This document shows, in pieces, positions 50,411 to 58,309 of a DNA stretch of 64,000 nucleotides (positions within the stretch are counted from its first letter, which is position 1; each line of letters opens with the position of its first letter). Location of the stretch: NCBI GenBank assembly GCA_009380005.1, contig WHSQ01000003.1:49296-113295 (forward strand). The letters run 5' to 3'. This DNA is from Actinomycetota bacterium. GTDB taxonomy: Bacteria > Actinomycetota > CADDZG01 > WHSQ01. The notes under the pieces were generated by a model. That model saw only the letters and a list, made by a program, of their open reading frames with translations, was not told the origin of the DNA and searched no databases. The position numbers and the translations under genes are program-made.

Positions 50411-51406
50411 TTGAAGGCGCTGCTTCTTGCCGGCGGACTGGGAACGCGACTACGCCCCCTGACGTTCACGCGGCCGAAGCACCTGTTGCCGATCGTCAAC
50501 CGGCCGCACATCGATCACGTCCTCGATCTCCTTCAACTCCACGGCGTGGACGAGGCGGTGCTCACGACCTCTTACCTTGCCGAGGCGTTCAACGAAACGG
50601 TCGTCTCGGCTCGCGCCCGTGGGCTCGCGGTGCAGGTCACGCACGAGTCCAGGCCCCTGGGAACGGCGGGCGCCATCAGGCACGCGGCTTCGGTGCTCGG
50701 CGCCGAAACCTTCCTTGCGATGAACGCCGACGTGCTGACGGATGCGGACCTGGGCGCATTGATCGATCTCCATCGCGATCGCGATGCTCGCATGACGTTG
50801 CTGCTGACCCCCGTGGACGACCCATCCTCTTACGGGGTCGTTCCCACCTACGACGACGGTCTCGTGCAGGGGTTCGTCGAGAAGCCTCCGATGGCCGAAG
50901 CTCGCACCAACCTGATCAATGCCGGTGTGTACGTGATGGAGCCCGAGGTCCTCGAGCGCATCCCGGAGGGTGAGACGTGGTCGGCTGAGCGTCAGCTGTT
51001 CCCCGAGCTCGTCGACGCGAAAGAGATGTACGCCTTCCATCTCGACGCCTACTGGATGGACATCGGCACCCCGCAGAAATACCTGCGAGCGAACCTCGAC
51101 GCCCTCCAGGGCGCGTATCGCTCCGATGTCGCCGACCACCTCACGCGAACCGGCGCGCTCCTTGGACGCGATGTCCTCGTCGCCGACGGCGCATCGATCC
51201 ATACCTCGAGCGTTGGGGACGCCAGCCGGATCGGCGCCGGCGCTCGGATAGAAGGTAGCGTGCTGTTACCGGGAGTCGTGGTTGGGGACGGGGCGTCCGT
51301 CTCGGGTTGCATACTCGGTGCGGGCGCCAATGTCGACGGCGGGACCGACCTGCTCGGCGTGACGGTCGCGGACGGGGACTCGATCGGGGGCCAGGAGGAA
51401 CTGTGA
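50411..51406 (+). CDS. NDP-sugar pyrophosphorylase (mannose/glucose-1-phosphate nucleotidyltransferase type)
   Basis: 331 residues from a TTG at 50411. N-terminal KALLLAGGLGTRLRPLTFTRPK is the nucleotidyltransferase signature, MNADVLTDADL the metal Asp, GFVEKPPMAEARTNLINAG the sugar site and YWMDIGTPQKYLRAN the closing motif. The last 90 residues form hexapeptide-repeat (left-handed beta helix) coils. It makes a nucleotide sugar, GDP-mannose or dTDP/UDP-glucose type. It is followed by an epimerase with a GTGA overlap. Confidence 0.9.
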   Translation: MKALLLAGGLGTRLRPLTFTRPKHLLPIVNRPHIDHVLDLLQLHGVDEAVLTTSYLAEAFNETVVSARARGLAVQVTHESRPLGTAGAIRHAASVLGAETFLAMNADVLTDADLGALIDLHRDRDARMTLLLTPVDDPSSYGVVPTYDDGLVQGFVEKPPMAEARTNLINAGVYVMEPEVLERIPEGETWSAERQLFPELVDAKEMYAFHLDAYWMDIGTPQKYLRANLDALQGAYRSDVADHLTRTGALLGRDVLVADGASIHTSSVGDASRIGAGARIEGSVLLPGVVVGDGASVSGCILGAGANVDGGTDLLGVTVADGDSIGGQEEL

Positions 51407-52377
51407 GCGTCATGGTCACGGGGGCCGGGGGATTCATCGGCTCCCATCTGGTGGAGAGACTGCTGGCCGACGGCGAACATGTCCTGGGCGTCGACAACCT
51501 GTCCTCGGGTCGCCTCGCCAATCTCTCGCCGGCGCGCAACACCACGGTGGGCAAGTTCCAGTTCCAACGTCTCGACGTAACGTCGACGGCGCTCTCCGAT
51601 TACATCGCTCGTACCAAACCCGAACTGATCTTCCATCTCGCCGCGCAGGTCGACGTGCGCCGCTCCGTGAAAGACCCGATCGAGGACGCGATGATCAACG
51701 TCGTCGGCACCCTGAACCTCTTGTCTGCCGCGGCACACGCCGGGACGTCCAAGGTCGTATTCGCGTCCTCGGGTGGCTGCATCTACGGCGAACCCGACGA
51801 AACCCGACTGCCGGTGACGGAGGACGAGATCTTTGGGTCCGACGCCGTACCCATGTCTCCGTACGGCGTCTCCAAGAAGATCGTGCTCGACTACTTCCGT
51901 TACTTCCGCACCGTCGGGCAGCTCGATTACACGGCCCTGGCTCTCTCCAACGTCTACGGCCCCCGGCAGGAACCCGCCACGCAGGTCGGTCTCGAGGGCC
52001 AGGTCGTCGCCATCTTCCTGAAGCGGATGCTGGCTCGGCGCCCATGCACGATCTATGGGGATGGGAGTCAGACGAGGGACTTCCTCTACGTCGACGACGT
52101 CGTGGCGGCGTTCCTCGCCGCGCGGAGCCGGGGCGGCGGGGAGCTCATCAACGTCGGCTCCGGCCGGGAGGTGTCGATCCGTGAGCTCCACGACCGCCTC
52201 GCCGAGCTCACCTCGACGCGATCGGAGCCGATCTACTCCGCCCCTCGGACGGGGGAGGTAAGCAGGATCGTCGTCGACCCGTCAAAGGCCGCCGTCGTGC
52301 TGGGCTGGCAGGCAACGGTGGAACTGGACGAGGGACTCCGGCAGACCTATGCGTGGTTCCGAGCCGCCGACCGATAG
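51403..52377 (+). CDS. NAD-dependent nucleotide-sugar epimerase/dehydratase
   Basis: 324 residues from the GTG at 51403 (AGGAGGAA 3-4 nt upstream; ATG at 51412 alternative). Rossmann site MVTGAGGFIGSHLVERLL, HLAAQVDVRRSVKDPIEDAM, the catalytic ASSGGCIYGEP and SPYGVSKKIVLDYFR, then TRDFLYVDDVVAAFL. Broadly of the UDP-glucose 4-epimerase/dTDP-glucose-type SDR group. The order nucleotidyltransferase-epimerase suggests successive steps on the same sugar nucleotide. Confidence 0.88.
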   Translation: MSVMVTGAGGFIGSHLVERLLADGEHVLGVDNLSSGRLANLSPARNTTVGKFQFQRLDVTSTALSDYIARTKPELIFHLAAQVDVRRSVKDPIEDAMINVVGTLNLLSAAAHAGTSKVVFASSGGCIYGEPDETRLPVTEDEIFGSDAVPMSPYGVSKKIVLDYFRYFRTVGQLDYTALALSNVYGPRQEPATQVGLEGQVVAIFLKRMLARRPCTIYGDGSQTRDFLYVDDVVAAFLAARSRGGGELINVGSGREVSIRELHDRLAELTSTRSEPIYSAPRTGEVSRIVVDPSKAAVVLGWQATVELDEGLRQTYAWFRAADR

Positions 52378-52400
52378 GGCTCGGACGCAGCGTTCATGTC

Positions 52401-53162
52401 CTAGGGACTCGCTTCGGGTGAGGGTTGCTCGGTCGGAGCCAACGTCTCCAGCGCAGTCGGTCCGCCCCTGAACGGCGCCGCGAACTGTTCCGGAGCCAGG
52501 CCCTGGAACTGGGTGCGGAATTCATCCACGGCCGCGCTCGAGAAGCGATCGCACGTCTGCAGATTGGTCCAGGTCGTCATCGCGTAGGTCCCGTCCTGGA
52601 TGTCGTTGTACGGCACGCCCAGGAGCGGCTCCAGTTGAGACTCGCCGCTTCTCGGGTCGGGCGTGCGTGCAGCCTTGTCGTTCTCACGTTCGACGTAGTC
52701 CTCGATCATCGAGATCGTCTCTTCGGATGCGTCGGGCGAATACCAGACGACGACTTGGCCATGCTCGAGGTTGTGGACGACCTGTTCGACCGGTAGCGCT
52801 GCCGGATAGAAGCCGGGCGCCGCCTGCTGCGCGTAGTGCACGCCGGAGCTGGGCGGCGAAGAGTTGTACGGCTCGTGCGGGGATCCGACCTCTATGTGGC
52901 TCGATTCCAGTCCCTGCGTCTGGTCCGCGAAGGACTGAACGTCGGTGCACCCCGCCTGAGCGAGTGAGACCCCGATGGGCTCGTTCTGGGCCGTTCGCTC
53001 GCCCTGGCGCTCGCTGATGATCAGGAACACGACCAGGGCCGCCACGAGGACGGCGATGCCGGCCGTCAGCAGGGTGCGGCGGCGCGCTTCGCGTTGCTGG
53101 GCTGCCTTACGACGCTCCTGTTCGAGTCGACGCGCGCGCTTGTCTTCTAGCTTCTTGCTCAC
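52401..53162 (-). CDS. DUF3105 membrane-anchored protein
   Basis: 253 residues. A very basic N-terminus (KKLEDKRARRLEQERRK) precedes one membrane helix (about 30-48), then an extracytoplasmic DUF3105 domain with YNSSPPSSGVHYAQQAAPG, VEQVVHNLEHGQVVVWYSP and LGVPYNDIQDGTYAMTTW. The conserved His/Glu (HNLEHG) might bind a metal. Function unknown. It precedes no close partner; TACCCT 8 nt before the GTG is a weak promoter candidate. Confidence 0.85.
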   Translation of the reverse strand: MSKKLEDKRARRLEQERRKAAQQREARRRTLLTAGIAVLVAALVVFLIISERQGERTAQNEPIGVSLAQAGCTDVQSFADQTQGLESSHIEVGSPHEPYNSSPPSSGVHYAQQAAPGFYPAALPVEQVVHNLEHGQVVVWYSPDASEETISMIEDYVERENDKAARTPDPRSGESQLEPLLGVPYNDIQDGTYAMTTWTNLQTCDRFSSAAVDEFRTQFQGLAPEQFAAPFRGGPTALETLAPTEQPSPEASP

Positions 53163-53202
53163 GGCGGCAGAGGGTATCGCAGACCGTCGCCCGCGCGCGG
53201 GG

Positions 53203-53892
53203 TCAACGGAACAGGTCCTCTGCGGGTGAGCGGACGATCGAAGCCGCAGATCCCGGGCCTCTTCGGATCGGTGAACCCTTGATCAGGGCCGCCGCGATGC
53301 CAAGGGTCTTGCCCATGACCATCTCGGCGGCTCCGGCCAGCTCGTCCGCGATGCAGATGTTGGTTGCGCCGAGTTCCATCCCCGAACGGTCCTCCTCGCC
53401 CCGGTGATCGAGGAAAGGGTCCATGCCGGCGACGCCGATCGCCACGTTCGTCTGTCCGATGCGCCACGCCCGACCGAACGTGTCGCTGACGATCACGGCG
53501 ACGTCGGCCCCGGTCAGGTGCCGGATGCGCGACCGGATCCGCCGGGCGCTGAGGTCGGGATCGACGGGCAGCAGCAGGATGTTGTCGCCGGGCACGTTCG
53601 ACGCGTCGATCCCCGCGTTGGCGCAGACGAATCCATGCCGGGTTTCGCCGATCCACATGCCACCTGCCGTGCGGCGCAGGACTCGCGCCGATTCGCTCGC
53701 TACCATCTCCTCCTTTTCGGCAGCCGGTCTGACTCGTCCCTCGGATTTCGACACGATCTTGTGCGCGACCACGACGACATCGTCGTTCGCGAGAACGCCG
53801 TCCCCGGCGGCTTCCACCAGGAGTGCCGCAACATCGTCGCCGTCCGTCACCTCGGGGATGCCGGCCAGCGGCAAGATGCGTATCTCGGTCAT
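53203..53892 (-). CDS. cofE: Coenzyme F420-0:L-glutamate ligase
   Basis: 229 residues. LPLAGIPEVTDGDDVAALL, VVVVAHKIVSKSEGRV, RTAGGMWIGETRHGFVCANAG, NVPGDNILLLP and VIVSDTFGRAWRIGQTNVAIG are the CofE/FbiB N-terminal signatures with the metal Asp residues. It adds glutamates to F420-0 with GTP. The ATG overlaps the cofD stop as ATGA. The C-terminal nitroreductase-like domain found in mycobacterial FbiB is absent. Confidence 0.93.
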   Translation of the reverse strand: MTEIRILPLAGIPEVTDGDDVAALLVEAAGDGVLANDDVVVVAHKIVSKSEGRVRPAAEKEEMVASESARVLRRTAGGMWIGETRHGFVCANAGIDASNVPGDNILLLPVDPDLSARRIRSRIRHLTGADVAVIVSDTFGRAWRIGQTNVAIGVAGMDPFLDHRGEEDRSGMELGATNICIADELAGAAEMVMGKTLGIAAALIKGSPIRRGPGSAASIVRSPAEDLFR

Positions 53893-54812
53893 GCGCTTAG
53901 GATCTCGCGGGCCAGGAGTTCGGATGCATCGTGGTTGCGCATGATCGTGTCGAGCTCCAAACAGCGCAGTCCGAGGGCGTTGACCTTGGCCACTTCGTCG
54001 CCGTCGGAAGCGTCCACGACGAAGACGTCGATCAGATCGCCGTAGTAGCGCGCCACGGCGCTGGCACTCGCCTCGCCGGCCAACCGCTTGAGGAGGCGAT
54101 CCGCCGGTCCCTTGAGAGCGCCGCCCCGGACGATCGGAGTCACCGCGACGACGTTGTCATGCGCACGCAGCGCATCACGCACGCCGGCGAGCGACAGGAT
54201 CGGATCGATGCTGAGGAAGGGGTTCGATGGACAGAGCACCACCGCGTCCGCGTCGCCCACGGCGGCGAGTACATCGGGGCCGGGCCGGCGTGGTCCGCCG
54301 GCCTCGATGTTTATCTCCGCGACCTCGGGCCGGGTTCGCTCCTTCACGAAGTACTCCTGGAAGTCCAGAACGCGTCCATCGTCCGTCACGATCTTGGTCC
54401 GCACCATCTCATCGGTCATCGGCAACACCCGCGTGGCTACCCTCAACGAGGTGCATATCTCCTGGGTCACGGTCGTCAGGGTCGCACCAGAGTGCATCCG
54501 TTCCGTCCGGTAGAGGCATGTACCGAAGTCTCGGTCGCCCAGACCGAACCAGGTGTCCACCCCGAGCGACCGGAGGCCCTCGACGGCGCCGAACGTGTCG
54601 CCTCGGATGCCCCATCCTCGAGCCGTGTCCGCGATGCCCGCCAACCAGTAAGTGACGATGTCGACGTCGGGAGAGATGTGGACCCCGTAGAGGTTGGCGT
54701 CGTCGCCCGTGTTCACGACCGCGGTCAGGTTCTCCGGACTTGCGGCGCGGGACAACCCCACCAGCATCTTGGCGCCGCCGACCCCGCCTGCAAGGGCAGC
54801 CACTTTCTTCAC
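53889..54812 (-). CDS. cofD: 2-phospho-L-lactate transferase (F420 synthesis)
   Basis: 307 residues. ALAGGVGGAKMLVGLSRA is the nucleotide loop, VVNTGDDANLYGVHISPDVD the metal site, GDRDFGTCLYRTERM the FO-binding region and CPSNPFLSIDPILSL a late conserved segment; all are CofD hallmarks. It transfers the phospholactyl (or phosphoenolpyruvyl) group to FO to make F420-0 or dehydro-F420-0. The GTG at 54812 has TAGTGT 7 nt upstream and a 10-bp inverted repeat over the promoter. Confidence 0.94.
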   Translation of the reverse strand: MKKVAALAGGVGGAKMLVGLSRAASPENLTAVVNTGDDANLYGVHISPDVDIVTYWLAGIADTARGWGIRGDTFGAVEGLRSLGVDTWFGLGDRDFGTCLYRTERMHSGATLTTVTQEICTSLRVATRVLPMTDEMVRTKIVTDDGRVLDFQEYFVKERTRPEVAEINIEAGGPRRPGPDVLAAVGDADAVVLCPSNPFLSIDPILSLAGVRDALRAHDNVVAVTPIVRGGALKGPADRLLKRLAGEASASAVARYYGDLIDVFVVDASDGDEVAKVNALGLRCLELDTIMRNHDASELLAREILSA

Positions 54813-54840
54813 GGGGATGACACTAGTCGCGTCATCCCCG
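54812..54840. promoter_or_regulatory. 10-bp perfect inverted repeat over cofD promoter
   Basis: CGGGGATGAC (54812-54821) and GTCATCCCCG (54831-54840) flank a 9-nt spacer. The cofD -10 hexamer (54820-54825) lies partly within the repeat, so a dimeric repressor or an RNA hairpin at the 5' end is plausible. Confidence 0.55.
54820..54825 (-). promoter_or_regulatory. Candidate -10 element for cofD
   Basis: TAGTGT on the minus strand, 7 nt before the GTG at 54812; leaderless pattern. Confidence 0.5.
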
Positions 54841-54858
54841 TAGGTAGGTGCCGTCGGT

Positions 54859-54864
54859 TAGCCT
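54859..54864 (+). promoter_or_regulatory. Candidate -10 element for short reading frame at 54872
   Basis: TAGCCT is 7 nt before a GTG and is the same hexamer seen before the GT2 gene at 6208. Confidence 0.35.
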
Positions 54865-54871
54865 GCCCGGC

Positions 54872-54994
54872 GTGAGCACGATGGAGAACCTCGCCGCGCG
54901 TGCAGCCGCGGGTGGCCGGCTGGACGAGAGCAGGTGCGTTCGTTGGCAGCCGCCGCCCGGCGGCATCCATCGGTCGCGATCGAGGCCGGCGTGA
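54872..54994 (+). pseudogene. Possible short ORF or truncated gene start
   Basis: 40 codons beginning MSTMENLAARAAAGGRLDES and then losing protein-like character before a stop. The opening resembles the N-termini of radical-SAM biotin/FO-synthase-like enzymes, but this is too short to name. It could be a decayed gene or a leader peptide. Confidence 0.25.
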
Positions 54995-55144
54995 GGCGAG
55001 CGATGGGAGCTCTGATGGGCAAGATCTCTCGCCCAAGGGCATGGATGCCTTGATCGGCTCGGTGGGGCGAGTGCCACGCCGCCGGACTACTCTCTACGAC
55101 AGCGTGCCCGCCTGACGGCGGGCCTTCTTGGGTGTATAGGAACC
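54995..55144. other. Untranslated stretch upstream of the GT2 fusion gene
   Basis: Holds a short GGCAT/ATGCC hairpin around 55040-55052 and a terminator-like hairpin at 55106-55123. No gene is supported. Confidence 0.4.
55106..55123 (+). terminator. Terminator-like hairpin just before the GT2 fusion gene
   Basis: GCCCGCC (55106-55112) and GGCGGGC (55117-55123) form a 7-bp stem with TGAC loop, followed by CTTCTTGGG. It may end transcripts entering from upstream or attenuate the next gene. Confidence 0.5.
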
Positions 55145-58100
55145 ATGCAAACGTCTTCGACACGGACGCGTCCCGAGCCCGCAGCCCTGGGCTCGGCGGA
55201 GCCGACCGTCCTGGCCATCGTCGTGACCCATCGGGGTCGCGAATGGCTCCGGGACTGCTTGGTCGCGCTCGCCGGACAGACCTACCGGAACATGGACGTC
55301 CTGGTGATCGACGACGCCTCACCAGACTTCCGCGAGCGACCCCATCTGAAGCGCTTGGTCAAGCGTCACGTTCGACGGCGGCGGTGGGGGTTGGTGAGGA
55401 CGCGCCGACCGTTGGGCTTCGGAGGCGCCATCAATTACATGATGGGTCGCATCCGAACGGATGCCGAGTTCTTGCTGTTCCTGCATGACGACGCGGCCCT
55501 CGAGCGGACCTCGGTCGAGAAGATGGTCGCTTGCATGGCGGCGAAGGGATCGACGGCGATCGTCGGACCCAAGATCGTGGCGTGGGATGACCCCGACGTC
55601 CTGGAAGAGATCGGCATGGCGACCGATCGGTTGGGCTACCCGTACAAGGCCCTCGAGGAGGGTGAGATCGACGGTGGGCAACACGATGGCTTGTCTGACG
55701 TTTTCTACGTCACGTCGACTTGCATGTTGGTCCGGCATGACGTCTTCCGTCGTCTCGGAGGCTGGGACGATTCCATGCGTGCTTTCTCCGAGGACCTGGA
55801 TCTGTGTTGGCGGGCGCGTCTCGCGGGGTATTCCGTCCGCCTGGAGCCCCAAGCGAAGGCGCGACACGCGATTGCCCTAGCGCGCAACCTGAGGGAGTCG
55901 CCGTTCGTCCCGCAGCGCTACTTCATCCGGCGTAACCGGTTGCGAGCGGTGGCCAAGAACGCATCGGCCCTGCGGCTGATCGGCCTCATCCCCGCCTACA
56001 TCGCTCTGACCTTCATCGAGATGCTGGCGTTCCTGTTGTTGCGTCAATTCGGGGAGATCGGGAACCTGGCCCGAGCGCTCGTTTGGAACTTCGTGCGTTT
56101 TCCCCAGGTGCTCGCCGAGAGAGCCCGGGTGCAGCGTCAGCGGCGCGTCTCGGACCGAGATCTCAAACATCTGACCGTTCGCCAGACCACACGCGCCCGT
56201 TCGTATTTCTCGCAGCAAGCCGAACGGATCGAAGAAGCGTGGGGCAAGCGTGCAGATCTGGCATCGCGGACCGTCGGTGAGTCGATCATCGTCGCCCAGC
56301 GGTTGCGAGGGTGGCCCGGGGTCGTCGCCGCTATCGCGCTGATCGGGCTGTTCCTCGGGTTCAGACACTTCCTGTGGTCTCCGCCGGCGGTGCTCGGGGA
56401 GCTACTCCCGTATCCAGACCGCGCGACCGCTATGTGGCGAGCGTTCTTCTCACCGTGGCAGGGCGTCGGTCTGGGCGAGCCGGGACCGACATCACCGGGT
56501 TTCCTCTTCCTCGGCGTATTCCCGATCCTTACGTTCGGAGCCGTCGGGGCAGCGCAGAAGCTGCTGGTGTTGAGCCTCGGGGCCATCGGATTCGCCGGTG
56601 CCTATCGCTTGGTCGGCGATCTGGTGGACCGGCCGGCTCGGATAGCCGCCGGACTCGCGTATGCGTTCGGGTCGGTCGGCTATGCCGGGCTGCGTGCGGG
56701 ACAGCTCGGGGCTCTGGTCTTCGGGGCTGCCGCACCCTTCGTGCTGCTCACCATGCTGCGACTGTCCGGTTGGGTTCGCCCTCCGATGTGGAACCGGGGC
56801 AAGGCAGTCGCACGGCTTGCTATCGGTACCGCGGTCTCGGCATCGTTCGTCCCCGGATCGCTGGCGTTCTATCTGATCGCCGCCATCGTCTTGACGGGGA
56901 CGAGAGCTTTCTTGGATCGCACGTCGAAGTCGGCTCGGGGCCTGATCTCGTGCGTGATCGGGCTGATCGGTGGAGCCGTGCTCCTGCTGCCGTGGTCGGT
57001 CACATGGTGGAGCGATGGCGGCGTGTTCGACGTCCTGCGGGGGGACCGCACGTGGCAACGCTACGCCGCCGGCTTCGAGGGACACGGGGCGGGGACCGTC
57101 GTCCTCGGACAGACGCCGGAGGCGCCCGTCTTCCTCGGGCTCGCGCTCGTGCTCCTGGGTTTCCTGGCTGTAGGGATCGGCGAAGGGCAGCGCAGGCGGG
57201 TGGCTCTGGCCCTCTGGGGAGTCATCGCAGTGACCGGGCTGCTGATCAGCGGGACCGCCGCAGGCTGGGTGAAGCCATGGGTCGCCGGGCCGACCGAGGC
57301 GGGAGTCCTCGCGAGCGTCGCGTTCGCCGGCCTCACGGGGCTGGCCGTCGGCGCCTTCCGACTCGATCTTCCCCGGCGCGGCCTGGGCATCGTCCACGGT
57401 CTGGGTGTCGGAGCCATCGCGGTGGCGGGGGGCCTCGTTGCGATCAGCGTCGCGCCGGCGCTGCTGTCCGGCGCCTGGCGACCCGGCCCGGAGACGGAAG
57501 CGGGGGAGAACGCCCAGGTCGTCTCGCAACTGGATTCGTTGTTCGAGGTCGCCGCCGCGGACGGTCAGTTCCGCATCCTGTGGGTGGGGAACCGGTGGGG
57601 GCCGCAGGAGCTCACCGGGGGCCGGGCCGTGGGAGATTACTTCGTCACCGGTGCCCGTGGCCAGGTCCTGAGCGACCTGTTCGAGCGCACGCGCGACCGA
57701 GCCGACCTGAGGTTCGAAACGATCGTCGCGTCTGCACGGGATGGCAGTACCGACCGCGTCGGACATCTCCTGGCGCCGTACAACGTGCGCTTCGTCGTGC
57801 TCGAACGCGGGCCCGGCACGTTCCGGTGGCTGGTCCAGCGCGACCTGGGCATCATCCGCGTGGAACCGGACTACCTCCTGCTGGAGAACTCGGACGTCTT
57901 GGCGCGCTCTGCGGTCTATTCGGCGATCCCGGAGGCCGTAAGGGGGCCGGCGAACATCGCCGTCGATGACGTGCAGGTGCTGGCTGCGGTGGATCAAGAG
58001 ACCCCCTCGCGATACCGGGCCGGACGCGTATCCGGTTCGGGAGCCGTGTTCTTATCCGAAGCTCGCGATCGTGACTGGGAGGCCAGTCTCGGGGGAGAGC

Positions 58101-58309
58101 CGTTGGAGCGCGTCCCTGCCGGCTGGGGGAACGGGTTCAGGTTGGACGGTCCTGCACGTGGAGAGCTGGTCGTCGCGCACCCCAGGTCGCTTTGGAACCG
58201 GATGGGATTGCTGTTCCTGCTCGTTTCGTGGATCGTCGTCGGCGGAGCGGCGTCGTCTCGGCGCAGATCCGCACTCGGTCGCCGGATACTGGATCTGCCC
58301 GTTGACTGA
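55145..58309 (+). CDS. Large GT2 glycosyltransferase-membrane protein fusion
   Basis: 1054 residues. Residues 20-250 are a GT2 domain (VLAIVVTHRGREWLRDCLVA, VLVIDDASPDF, FLLFLHDDAALERTS, FSEDLDLCWRARLAGY). Two helices near 280-320 are followed by a charged linker, then about ten membrane helices (390-790) and an extracytoplasmic C-terminal domain (800-1030) with a final helix. The architecture recalls actinobacterial membrane glycosyltransferases that elaborate lipid-linked or wall glycans. TATAGG and AGGAACC precede the ATG. Next gene overlaps by 8 nt and is probably its partner. Confidence 0.85.
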   Translation: MQTSSTRTRPEPAALGSAEPTVLAIVVTHRGREWLRDCLVALAGQTYRNMDVLVIDDASPDFRERPHLKRLVKRHVRRRRWGLVRTRRPLGFGGAINYMMGRIRTDAEFLLFLHDDAALERTSVEKMVACMAAKGSTAIVGPKIVAWDDPDVLEEIGMATDRLGYPYKALEEGEIDGGQHDGLSDVFYVTSTCMLVRHDVFRRLGGWDDSMRAFSEDLDLCWRARLAGYSVRLEPQAKARHAIALARNLRESPFVPQRYFIRRNRLRAVAKNASALRLIGLIPAYIALTFIEMLAFLLLRQFGEIGNLARALVWNFVRFPQVLAERARVQRQRRVSDRDLKHLTVRQTTRARSYFSQQAERIEEAWGKRADLASRTVGESIIVAQRLRGWPGVVAAIALIGLFLGFRHFLWSPPAVLGELLPYPDRATAMWRAFFSPWQGVGLGEPGPTSPGFLFLGVFPILTFGAVGAAQKLLVLSLGAIGFAGAYRLVGDLVDRPARIAAGLAYAFGSVGYAGLRAGQLGALVFGAAAPFVLLTMLRLSGWVRPPMWNRGKAVARLAIGTAVSASFVPGSLAFYLIAAIVLTGTRAFLDRTSKSARGLISCVIGLIGGAVLLLPWSVTWWSDGGVFDVLRGDRTWQRYAAGFEGHGAGTVVLGQTPEAPVFLGLALVLLGFLAVGIGEGQRRRVALALWGVIAVTGLLISGTAAGWVKPWVAGPTEAGVLASVAFAGLTGLAVGAFRLDLPRRGLGIVHGLGVGAIAVAGGLVAISVAPALLSGAWRPGPETEAGENAQVVSQLDSLFEVAAADGQFRILWVGNRWGPQELTGGRAVGDYFVTGARGQVLSDLFERTRDRADLRFETIVASARDGSTDRVGHLLAPYNVRFVVLERGPGTFRWLVQRDLGIIRVEPDYLLLENSDVLARSAVYSAIPEAVRGPANIAVDDVQVLAAVDQETPSRYRAGRVSGSGAVFLSEARDRDWEASLGGEPLERVPAGWGNGFRLDGPARGELVVAHPRSLWNRMGLLFLLVSWIVVGGAASSRRRSALGRRILDLPVD

